A DNA stretch of 64,000 bases, from assembly GCA_963834945.1 (NCBI GenBank), contig CAWIDT010000004.1:372001-436000 (forward strand), written 5' to 3'. The DNA is from R-RK-3 sp963834945. Lineage in GTDB: Bacteria > Pseudomonadota > Alphaproteobacteria > Rhizobiales > Rhodomicrobiaceae. A program made the position numbers and the translations under genes. Below are positions 9,544 through 16,866 of the stretch, piece by piece. The notes under the pieces are model-generated. The model was not told the DNA's origin. It saw only the letters and a list, made by a program, of their open reading frames with translations, and did no database searches. Every line of letters begins with the position of its first letter. Position 1 is the stretch's first letter.

Positions 9544-10118
9544 CCCGCCTTACGGTTTACGCCGGAGCTTTGCCGAAGAGCCCATCGCATCCCGTCGCTG
9601 CGCAGGTCGACCACCCCCAAGGGTTCGATGTCGATGCGCCAGAATGAGCGCAGCGGCGCGGCGAGCACATGCAGAATCGCGGCTCTGATCACGCCCGCAT
9701 GCGTTACCGCGATGGTGTGGCCGCCTTCGGTGGTGCGTTCATCGATCCAGGTGGCGACGCGCCGGCACAGATCGGCGAGCAACTCGCCGCCATGCGGCGC
9801 CGCCTCGGCGTCGGCCATCCAGGCGGCCAGACCGGTCGGATCTTCCCGCTGCAACTGGGCAAGCGTGCATCCCGACCAACAGCCAAAATCGCAATCGCGC
9901 AGCGCGGGATCGAAAGCCGCGTCGAGCGCGAGGGCCTCCGCCGTTTGCCTCGCCCGCAGCGCCGGACTTGTGAGGACGCGATCCGCACGCGCCAGGGATG
10001 GCCGCAAGGCAGCGGCCTGCGCGATGGCGCGAGCCTCGATCGGATCGTCGAGCGGGAACGCGGACGCCCGGGTCGCAGGCGTCGCGGCGTGGCAGATCAG
10101 GGTGAGGCGCAAGGGCAT
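9540..10118 (-). CDS. Histidine phosphatase family protein, possibly CobC-type
   Basis: About 192 residues of the phosphoglycerate-mutase-like superfamily. The usual RHG active-site start is LICHAAT, so the catalytic His is kept while the flanking Arg and Gly are changed. The second His is in VTHAGVIRA, and a conserved Arg in LTSPALRARQTAEAL. Being divergent from a cobalamin riboswitch and CbtB/CbtA suggests a role in cobalt or cobalamin metabolism, such as an alpha-ribazole phosphatase, but that is inference from position. The ATG at 10118 is preferred over a TTG at 10124. Confidence 0.75.
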   Translation of the reverse strand: MPLRLTLICHAATPATRASAFPLDDPIEARAIAQAAALRPSLARADRVLTSPALRARQTAEALALDAAFDPALRDCDFGCWSGCTLAQLQREDPTGLAAWMADAEAAPHGGELLADLCRRVATWIDERTTEGGHTIAVTHAGVIRAAILHVLAAPLRSFWRIDIEPLGVVDLRSDGMRWALRQSSGVNRKAG

Positions 10119-10212
10119 CGGCAATAGGGGTCCGCGTGGCGGCCATCGCGAGCGCCGGTGACGCGGCGGCGACCTGCTATTTCATTGACACCATCGGGCC
10201 CGCTCACATAGC

Positions 10213-10325
10213 CTAATTTTGTACGTTGCGGGTTTGGAAGCCGGTGGAAGTCCGGCACGGTCGCGCCACTGTAACCGGCTCGCATTCGGCCTGCCGGAAG
10301 TCAGACCCTGCCGCAGCGATCAGGT
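10213..10325 (+). promoter_or_regulatory. Cobalamin riboswitch
   Basis: The stretch contains the hallmark AAGCCGGTGGAAGTCCGGCA followed by GCGCCACTGTAACCGGC, then CCGGAAGTCAGACCCTGCC. These are the conserved paired elements and the B12-box region of cobalamin riboswitches. It ends about 40 bases before cbtB, whose binding site is GGAG at 10351. Cobalamin is expected to lower expression of the cobalt-transport genes. Confidence 0.92.
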
Positions 10326-10362
10326 TCGATCAACGGGACGCCGTATCCCAGGAGATACCGAC

Positions 10363-10572
10363 ATGGCCGACATCAGCTTTGCGCCTGAGACCACCCTTGC
10401 GCCAGTCCCGCTGCGGGAGCTTTTGCCGTGGGCAATTTTTGCGGGTCTTCTCCTGATGCTGGCGATCTATTTCGTCGGTGGCGAACAAGGAGCGACCTCG
10501 CTCATCTCAGGCATGTATGTGCATGAATTCGTGCATGATGGCCGGCATCTGCTCGGCTTCCCCTGTCACTAG
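10363..10572 (+). CDS. cbtB: Cobalt transporter subunit CbtB
   Basis: Sixty-nine residues with a single membrane helix (LLPWAIFAGLLLMLAIYFV) and a His-rich C-terminus (YVHEFVHDGRHLLGFPCH), which is the CbtB signature. CbtB with CbtA is a proposed B12-regulated cobalt uptake system. The start has GGAG about 9 bases upstream and lies directly after the riboswitch. The stop TAG overlaps the start of a 100-base dispersed repeat that separates it from cbtA. Confidence 0.9.
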   Translation: MADISFAPETTLAPVPLRELLPWAIFAGLLLMLAIYFVGGEQGATSLISGMYVHEFVHDGRHLLGFPCH

Positions 10573-10673
10573 AGCCTTTTCCGCTCCGATTGGATCGGAG
10601 CGCGGCTCTAATTCTTTGTTTTGTCGCATTTTCTCGACGCAAACCGGCGTCCACTTTGCTGGAAAATGCTCTA
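10571..10673 (+). repeat. Dispersed intergenic repeat, copy B, inside cbtB-cbtA operon
   Basis: Nearly identical to 1638-1738, including the inverted repeat CGCTCCGATT/ATCGGAGCG and the tail GGAAAATGCTCTA. It begins within the cbtB stop codon and ends 13 bases before the cbtA start; the AAGGGG binding site of cbtA lies just past its end. Its hairpin could alter relative expression of the two genes. Confidence 0.9.
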
Positions 10674-10686
10674 AAGGGGCGCGAAC

Positions 10687-11478
10687 ATGGTTGGAAATCT
10701 TCTGCTTCGCGGCTTGGCCGTGGGTTTTATCGCAGGCGTGCTCGCATTCGGCTTTGCCAGAGTGTTCGGCGAACCGCAGATCGAGCGCGCCATCGCGTTC
10801 GACGCGCAGGCGGGCCACGAGCATGCAGGCCACCAACATATGGGCGCTCAGCCTGCGGACAGCCCCCAGGCGGCCGAGCCGGAACTCGTCAGCCGCCAAA
10901 CGCAGGCGGGTTTTGGGCTGTTTACCGGAGTGGTGGTCTATGGCGCCGCGCTTGGCGGATTGTTTTCTCTGGTGTTTGCCTTTGTGCACGGGCGTATCGG
11001 TCGTACCGGACCACGCATGACGGCAGGGCTGCTTGCCCTGGGCGGCTTCATCGCGGTGGCGCTGGTGCCGTTCCTGAAATATCCAGCAAATCCGCCTGCG
11101 GTCGGCGGCGCCGAGAGCATCGGACTGCGGACGCAGCTGTTTCTTGCAATGCTGATCATCTCGGTGGCGGCGCTGATTTTCGCGGTGACTTTTGCGCGCC
11201 GCCTCTGGTTGCGGTACGGTAGCTGGAACGCGACGCTGATCGCCGGCGCCGCCTTTATTTGCATTATCGCGACCGCGCAATTTCTACTGCCCGACATCAA
11301 CGAAGTGCCGGACCAGTTCTCCGCGGTGGTGCTGTGGCGCTTCCGCATGGCATCGCTCGGTATGCATCTGGTGCTATGGACCGCCATCGGGCTGGTTTTC
11401 GGGCTTTTGAGCGAGAGAAGCATTGCCGATGCGGTGAAGTTCGGCCGTCAGCGCGGCATTGCGAGGTCGCAAGGCTGA
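10687..11478 (+). CDS. cbtA: Cobalt transporter subunit CbtA
   Basis: About 263 residues with roughly six hydrophobic segments and a His-rich loop (HEHAGHQHMG) near residues 43-53, the usual CbtA layout. The conserved LVPFLKYPANPPAVGG motif is present near the middle. It is a predicted inner-membrane cobalt permease acting with CbtB. AAGGGG lies about 8 bases upstream of the ATG. It is expected to share the riboswitch-controlled transcript with cbtB, although a dispersed repeat lies between them. Confidence 0.9.
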   Translation: MVGNLLLRGLAVGFIAGVLAFGFARVFGEPQIERAIAFDAQAGHEHAGHQHMGAQPADSPQAAEPELVSRQTQAGFGLFTGVVVYGAALGGLFSLVFAFVHGRIGRTGPRMTAGLLALGGFIAVALVPFLKYPANPPAVGGAESIGLRTQLFLAMLIISVAALIFAVTFARRLWLRYGSWNATLIAGAAFICIIATAQFLLPDINEVPDQFSAVVLWRFRMASLGMHLVLWTAIGLVFGLLSERSIADAVKFGRQRGIARSQG

Positions 11479-11595
11479 TCTTCAGCCGGCGCATCGGACC
11501 GGAATCACTTCGCCAGAGTTGAACAATCGGGCCGCCTGGACTATTGCGTGGACCCACATGCGGACCCCCCGTCCCCCAAATAGGAAAATGACATT

Positions 11596-13695
11596 ATGGC
11601 AGGTTCGAAAAAAACTCACGGAAACCACAAGCCCAATGGCACGCGCGGCACTGGCGACGAACTGCACCAGACCGCCTCAGCGCCGGAGGCCCGCACCACC
11701 ACCAATCACGGCATCCCGCTCAGCGACAACCAGAACTCGCTGAAGAGCGGCGGGCGCGGCCCGACCCTGCTGGAAGATTTCGTGCTGCGCGAGAAAATCC
11801 AGCACTTCGACCATGAGCGCATCCCCGAACGCATCGTGCATGCGCGCGGCTCGGGCGCGCACGGCTTTTTCGAGCTGACGGAATCGCTGGCGGAGTTCAC
11901 GCGGGCCAAGGTGCTGACCGAGGTCGGCCAGAAAACCGAAGTCTTCACGCGCTTCTCCACCGTGGCGGGCGGCGCCGGGTCGGTCGATACGCCGCGCGAC
12001 GTACGCGGCTTCGCGGTGAAGTTCTACACCAAGGAAGGCAATTGGGACCTCGTCGGCAACAACATCCCGGTGTTCTTCATCCAGGATGCGATAAAGTTTC
12101 CCGACCTCATCCACTCCGTGAAGATGGAGGCCGATAGGGGCTATCCGCAAGCCGCCAGCGCCCATGACACGTTCTGGGATTTCATCGGCCTGATGCCGGA
12201 GGCCACGCACATGGTGATGTGGGCCATGTCCGACCGGGGCATCCCGCGATCGCTGCGGATGATCGAGGGTTTCGGCGTCAATACGTTCCGTCTGCTCAAC
12301 GACAAGGACGAGGCGACCTTCGTCAAGTTCCATTGGCGGCCCAAGCTCGGCACTCAGTCCACCTTGTGGGACGAGGCGGTGAAGATCGCCGGCGCCGATC
12401 CGGACTATCACCGTCGCGACCTGTTCGAGGCGATCGCTTCGGGCAATTTCCCGGAATGGGAGTTCGGCGTGCAACTCATATCGCAGAAGGAAGCCGACGC
12501 GCTGCCCTTCGACATCCTCGATGCGACGAAGCTGATCCCGGAGGAAATGGTGCCGATCCGCTTCATCGGCCGGATGGTGCTCAATCGCAATCCGGATAAT
12601 TTCTTCGCGGAAACCGAGCAGGTGGCCTATCTGCCCAGCAATACGCCGCCCGGCATCGACGTGTCCGAAGACCCGCTGCTGCAAGGACGGCTGTTCTCTT
12701 ATCAGGATACGCAGCTTTCGCGCCTCGGCACGGTGAACTTCCACCAGATCCCGATCAACCGCGCCAAGGGCTGCCCATTCCAGAATTTTCAGCGTGACGG
12801 CCACATGCAGACGCAGGTCTTCACCGGCCGCGCCAATTACGAGCCGAACAGCCTTGCCGAAGCGGGTGAAGAGGGCGGTCCGCGCGAAGATCCAAAGGGC
12901 GGCTTCCGCAGCGTCGCGTTGCCAGTCGAGGGGACCAAGGTCCGGCTGCGCTCGGAAACCTTCGCCGATCATTACAGCCACGCGCGGCTGTTCTTCCGCT
13001 CGCAGACGCCGCCGGAGCAGGCGCATCTTGCCAGCGCCATCGTGTTCGAGCTGTCGAAGGTCGATCTGGAACACGTCCGCATGCGCGTCCTCGCCAATCT
13101 GCGCAATGTGGACGAGACGCTGGCAGAGCGCGTCGCGGCCGGCCTCAATATGGAGCTGCCGCCCAAGTCGGACGCGGCGGTCGAGCCGCAGGACATGGAG
13201 ATGTCGCCAGCGCTGCGCATCATCGGTAAATATCCCGAGACGCTGATGGGCCGGTCGGTCGCGATCCTGGTCAGCGACGGGGCCGACGAAGCGGCGGTCA
13301 AGGCGGTGCGGACCGCCGCCGAAGCCGATGGCGCGACCGTGAAGATCGTCGCGCCCAAGATCGGCGGCGTGAAGCTGGAAGGCGGCAAGATGCTCAAGGC
13401 GGACGGGCAGCTGGCGGGCTCGCCGTCGATCATGTTCGACGCGGTTGCGCTTGTGCTGTCAGCCGAAGGCTGCGCGGCGCTGCTGAAGGAAGGCGCCGCG
13501 ATCGACTTCGCCAAGGATGCCTTCGGGCATCTGAAGGCGATCGGCTTCACGCCGGAGGCCAAGCCGCTTCTCGACAAGGCCGGGGTCATGCCGGATGCGG
13601 GCGTGGTCGATATCAGCGGCGGTGCGGGCGGCTTCATTGAGGCAGCACGGACGCGCCAATGGGACCGCGAGCCGCAGGTCCGCATGCTGGCCTGA
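11596..13695 (+). CDS. katE: Large-subunit catalase (clade 2, HPII-type)
   Basis: About 699 residues, the size of the large catalases. It converts hydrogen peroxide to water and oxygen. The active-site His is in HARGSGAHGFFE, the Asn in LVGNNIPVFF, and the heme-ligand Tyr in RLFSYQDTQLSRLG. After about residue 540 there is a flavodoxin/DJ-1-like domain (SVAILVSDGADEAAVKAV), typical of this clade. The N-terminal 60 residues are a polar extension, also typical. An AGGA sequence lies upstream of the ATG. It stands alone between cbtA and an MFS gene. Confidence 0.93.
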   Translation: MAGSKKTHGNHKPNGTRGTGDELHQTASAPEARTTTNHGIPLSDNQNSLKSGGRGPTLLEDFVLREKIQHFDHERIPERIVHARGSGAHGFFELTESLAEFTRAKVLTEVGQKTEVFTRFSTVAGGAGSVDTPRDVRGFAVKFYTKEGNWDLVGNNIPVFFIQDAIKFPDLIHSVKMEADRGYPQAASAHDTFWDFIGLMPEATHMVMWAMSDRGIPRSLRMIEGFGVNTFRLLNDKDEATFVKFHWRPKLGTQSTLWDEAVKIAGADPDYHRRDLFEAIASGNFPEWEFGVQLISQKEADALPFDILDATKLIPEEMVPIRFIGRMVLNRNPDNFFAETEQVAYLPSNTPPGIDVSEDPLLQGRLFSYQDTQLSRLGTVNFHQIPINRAKGCPFQNFQRDGHMQTQVFTGRANYEPNSLAEAGEEGGPREDPKGGFRSVALPVEGTKVRLRSETFADHYSHARLFFRSQTPPEQAHLASAIVFELSKVDLEHVRMRVLANLRNVDETLAERVAAGLNMELPPKSDAAVEPQDMEMSPALRIIGKYPETLMGRSVAILVSDGADEAAVKAVRTAAEADGATVKIVAPKIGGVKLEGGKMLKADGQLAGSPSIMFDAVALVLSAEGCAALLKEGAAIDFAKDAFGHLKAIGFTPEAKPLLDKAGVMPDAGVVDISGGAGGFIEAARTRQWDREPQVRMLA

Positions 13696-13719
13696 TCGTG
13701 GCCTGCCGGCCGGACTGTT

Positions 13720-13752
13720 CCCTCTCCCTCGGGAGAGGGTCGGGTGAGGGGT
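13720..13752. repeat. Palindromic intergenic element, possible terminator of catalase gene
   Basis: CCCTCTCCCTCGGGAGAGGG forms a stem of about 8 bp, followed by TCGGGTGAGGGGTG. There is no T-run. This type of palindrome is widespread between genes in alphaproteobacteria; it may stop or stabilise the katE transcript. Confidence 0.6.
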
Positions 13753-13833
13753 GTGGCTGAATGATGGCTATGCCTCGTCAGCCGGCGCCCTTGCGCCGAC
13801 CTCTCAATGCCGCCGACGACCAGGATGACGCTT

Positions 13834-15027
13834 ATGGATGCAGACCGTCTGTCCCGCAATACGGTGAGGTTCGTCAACATCGCGCATGCGTTCGATCATT
13901 TCGTGCTGCTGATCTATCCCACCGCCGTGATCGCCATCGCCGCTGAGCGCCAGCTGGACTACGGCACCCTCATCGGGCTTTCGACCGGCGCCTTCGTCGC
14001 GTTTGGGCTGTTCTCGCTGCCGATGGGCTGGATCGCCGAACGGATCGGGCGGCGCAACCTGCTGGCGATCTTCTTTTTCGGCTACGGCCTGTCGTGCATC
14101 GGCATGGCGACGGCGCGCGGTTCGACGGAGCTGGCGTGCTGGCTGCTGGTATTGGGGGTGTTCTCGGCGATCTATCACCCTGTCGGCTCCGCCATGCTGG
14201 TGACCCACACGCGCCGGCTCGGCCGCGATCTGGGCTGGAACGGCGTGTGGGGGAATCTCGGTGCGGCCTCCGCGTCGGCGGTGACGGCGGCTCTCGCAGC
14301 GACGTTCGGCTGGAGGGTGGCTTTCGTCGCGCCGGGGCTTGCCTGCCTGGCTGTGGGCGTGGCGTTTCTCTTCCTGGTGCCGGGCGATGGGCACGAGGCG
14401 CAGCTGACCAGGCAAGCCGCTCCGGTTGCGCGTCACGACCGGCCGCTGGCGCTGCTACTGCTGTTCGCCATTGCCATTATCGCCGGCGGCATGACCTTCA
14501 ACGTCACCACTATCGCGTTGCCCAAAGTGATCGATGAGCGCGTCGGCCTGGTCCTGCCGCTGGCGGTTACGGGATCGCTGGCGACCGCCGTCTTCCTGTT
14601 CGGCGCGGCGATGCAATTGTCGATCGGACGGCTCATCGACCGCTACAGCCTGCCGAGCATCTTCGTGGCGCTGTCCGTATTGCAGCCGGTGGGGCTCGGC
14701 CTTGCGGCCTTCACGACCGGCATTCCGCTGCTGCTGGGGATGAGTGTCGCCATGGCGGCGATTTACGGCCAGGTGGTCATCAACGATGCGATGATCGCGC
14801 GCTACGTGCCGGTGCACTATCGCGCCAAGGCGTTCAGCGTTCGGTATTTCCTCGGCTTTACCGCAAGTGGCGTCGCGGCGCCGATGATCGCGATCCTGCA
14901 CGCGCATGGCGGATTTCCGAGTGTGCTGGCGGCAGCGGCTGCGTTCGGAGGGCTAGTCTTCGCCTGTGCCATCTTGTTCAGGGTTTTCGCCACCCCCGGC
15001 GTAGCGGTCGCGGCTCCGGCGGAGTGA
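13834..15027 (+). CDS. MFS transporter
   Basis: About 397 residues with around twelve hydrophobic helices and the MFS loop motif GWIAERIGRRNLLAI after the second helix. The second half begins after a polar loop (GDGHEAQLTRQAAP). The start FVNIAHAFDHFVLLIYP resembles the fosmidomycin-resistance-like group, but the substrate is unknown. The ATG at 13834 is chosen because AGGA lies 8 bases upstream; in-frame ATGs at 13807 and 13825 are weaker. The 3' end is 12 bases from the convergent metal-sensor gene. Confidence 0.83.
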   Translation: MDADRLSRNTVRFVNIAHAFDHFVLLIYPTAVIAIAAERQLDYGTLIGLSTGAFVAFGLFSLPMGWIAERIGRRNLLAIFFFGYGLSCIGMATARGSTELACWLLVLGVFSAIYHPVGSAMLVTHTRRLGRDLGWNGVWGNLGAASASAVTAALAATFGWRVAFVAPGLACLAVGVAFLFLVPGDGHEAQLTRQAAPVARHDRPLALLLLFAIAIIAGGMTFNVTTIALPKVIDERVGLVLPLAVTGSLATAVFLFGAAMQLSIGRLIDRYSLPSIFVALSVLQPVGLGLAAFTTGIPLLLGMSVAMAAIYGQVVINDAMIARYVPVHYRAKAFSVRYFLGFTASGVAAPMIAILHAHGGFPSVLAAAAAFGGLVFACAILFRVFATPGVAVAAPAE

Positions 15028-15039
15028 TGTCGGGGCAGT

Positions 15040-15561
15040 TTATGGCATGGCCTGCGCGGCTGCGGGTTTGGCTTGCACCTCGTCCAGATAGGGCAGGAAC
15101 ACGCTGAGGAAATACAGCCGCTCCTTGGGCTGGAGCTGGGCCATCATCGCGGTGACCATGGGTTTGGCCGCCAGCCTCGCGGCCATTTCCTTCTGGAACA
15201 GGTCGTCCATCGCCCGGTTCAACTCATCCTCGGTATAGGTGCCGCGCTTGATCAATTGCCCGATGGCCACGCGCGCGAGGCGCACATCGCGCCAATAGGG
15301 CACGAGGCCGGGCTTGTGGCTGAAGAACACCGACTTTATTTCCTCGCGGCGCTCCTGCGGCAAGCCCTGCATGAAGCGCTGGCTCCGTTCCAGCGCGATC
15401 GGCGCGTCCCACAACCCGCCGTGCCGCACCGCCCAAAGGCTGCCGAAGACGATGCCCAGGATCATCAGGTTGAGGGCGAGCGACAGGATCAGCAGCACCC
15501 ACATCCACCGAGGCGTGCGGCGCACGATCACGTCCGCTCCGTCAGCCGCCCCGACGCTCAT
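15040..15561 (-). CDS. Periplasmic heavy-metal sensor-like protein
   Basis: About 173 residues: a short cytoplasmic tail, one membrane helix (WVLLILSLALNLMILGIVFGSLWAV), and a helical periplasmic domain with FMQGLPQERREEIKSVFF and a long amphipathic region. This is the layout of CnrR/Metal_resist-type sensors. Start ATG at 15561 overlaps the stop of the upstream anti-sigma-like gene as ATGA. As third gene after an ECF sigma factor, it probably feeds a signal to that sigma factor. No obvious metal-binding His/Cys cluster is visible, so the ligand is uncertain. Confidence 0.72.
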   Translation of the reverse strand: MSVGAADGADVIVRRTPRWMWVLLILSLALNLMILGIVFGSLWAVRHGGLWDAPIALERSQRFMQGLPQERREEIKSVFFSHKPGLVPYWRDVRLARVAIGQLIKRGTYTEDELNRAMDDLFQKEMAARLAAKPMVTAMMAQLQPKERLYFLSVFLPYLDEVQAKPAAAQAMP

Positions 15562-16091
15562 AGCTGCTCCGGATTTTGCAGGCTGCTCGGATCGAACAGC
15601 GACCCCGAAAAAGCGAGCGCCGCGTCGCCGTCGTTGGAGGCGATCATATCGAGATCGCGCAGGGTGGGGACCACCTCGCCGGACATGCCGATGTAAACGC
15701 CGAAGGCCAGTGACGCCGCAAGCAGCGCGGCCTCGCCCCAGAAGGAGCGGCTCGGCACCCGGAAGGGGATGAGGCGCGCCCGGCTGCCGGCGCCGCCGCC
15801 CAGCCTTATCTCGAAGCCGGGGAAGGCGCCGCGCGTTTGCGCGCATTGAAATGCCGCGCGCAAAATGCAGCTTTCCAGCGCCCCACCCGGCTTTCCTTCC
15901 GGCGCGCTGAGAAGCACCCTGTCCAGCGCCTTGGCTTCAGCGAACAGCTTCGCCGCTTCCACATCGTTCTCGACGAACGCCGAAAGCCTTGCGCAACATT
16001 TCGCCCGCCATCGGCGCGGATGCGGACCGGCCAGCGCGAGCGTTTCCTCCAGCTCTTTCAGGAGGTATTCCCTGGTATGTTTTGTCTTCAT
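15558..16091 (-). CDS. Membrane protein, probable anti-sigma factor
   Basis: About 177 residues with a charged N-terminal region and one predicted helix near the C-terminal third (EAALLAASLAFGVYIGMSG). It starts 18 bases after the ECF sigma gene and overlaps the next gene by ATGA. Position and one-helix topology suggest an anti-sigma factor. No ZAS zinc motif (HxxxCxxC) is visible, although an early CCARLSAF segment occurs near residue 32. I do not recognise a named family. Confidence 0.6.
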   Translation of the reverse strand: MKTKHTREYLLKELEETLALAGPHPRRWRAKCCARLSAFVENDVEAAKLFAEAKALDRVLLSAPEGKPGGALESCILRAAFQCAQTRGAFPGFEIRLGGGAGSRARLIPFRVPSRSFWGEAALLAASLAFGVYIGMSGEVVPTLRDLDMIASNDGDAALAFSGSLFDPSSLQNPEQL

Positions 16092-16109
16092 TCTTGGGTC
16101 CGATGATCG

Positions 16110-16739
16110 TCAACCAGCGTTGTCTTCAGTCAGTAGCATGCGCCATTCCGGTTCGAGCTGCCGCCGCAGGCTGCGCCTGGCGCGGCTGAGCAGCAATTCG
16201 ATGGCTTCGGGCGTTGTTTCCATGACCGCCGCCGCTTCCGCCATGCTCATTTCTTCGTAGTGGCACAAAATCAATGCAAGGCGTTGCCGCTCCGGCAGGG
16301 TCTGCAACGCTGCATTCACCTTCGCCGCGACCTGGCCATCCATGAACTCCCGCTCCTGGCTGGGCGGCAGCGCAACGTCGAAATTCTCCGGCCAGGCTTC
16401 CTCGCTTCGCTTGCGCAGACGGTCGAGACAGATGTTCGCCGTAATGCGCGTCAGCCACGTCGTGAGCCGGGCTTTCTCCGGTTCATAGCTGCCGGCATGG
16501 GTCCATAGCCGCAGCAGCGCTTCTTGCGCCGCCTCCTCGGCCAGGGCCTCGCTGCCAAGCATGCGCCGGGTGACGGCGAGCACGCGCGGCAGATGGCGGC
16601 GCACCAGCAGCGCATAGGCGTCCTTGTCGCCGCGCGCGGTCCGCGCCGCTAACGCGGCATCCCCGTCCGGCGCGTCCACAGCCCCGGAGCCCTGCTCTTG
16701 CGCAAGCACAGTTTGCTCCGGCACGACCGCGCCTTTCAT
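16110..16739 (-). CDS. ECF-type RNA polymerase sigma factor
   Basis: About 209 residues. Region 2 is clear (ALLVRRHLPRVLAVTRRMLG, EAAQEALLRLWTH, ARLTTWLTRITANICLDRLR), as is region 4 (LPERQRLALILCHYEEMSMA, AAAVMETTPEAIELLLSRAR). The ATG at 16739 has AAGGGGCGG just upstream and gives the expected length; a longer frame to 16820 adds only non-conserved residues. It is the first gene of a three-gene operon with an anti-sigma-like protein and a periplasmic sensor, suggesting an envelope or metal stress response. Confidence 0.87.
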   Translation of the reverse strand: MKGAVVPEQTVLAQEQGSGAVDAPDGDAALAARTARGDKDAYALLVRRHLPRVLAVTRRMLGSEALAEEAAQEALLRLWTHAGSYEPEKARLTTWLTRITANICLDRLRKRSEEAWPENFDVALPPSQEREFMDGQVAAKVNAALQTLPERQRLALILCHYEEMSMAEAAAVMETTPEAIELLLSRARRSLRRQLEPEWRMLLTEDNAG

Positions 16740-16866
16740 CCGCCCCTTGCAATGTCCCCAGTACCGCGCGCTCCGGCGATCATCCGCCATCGGCAGAGCG
16801 GTTTGTCGAGCGCCTGTCATAACAGCCTATACGCATAGGACGGCCCGGCTCCGTCGCCAATCCGCC

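Noticed and set aside
11677..13074. 465-codon open frame opposite the catalase
   Set aside because: Antisense to katE, rich in Arg and low-complexity; a high-GC shadow.
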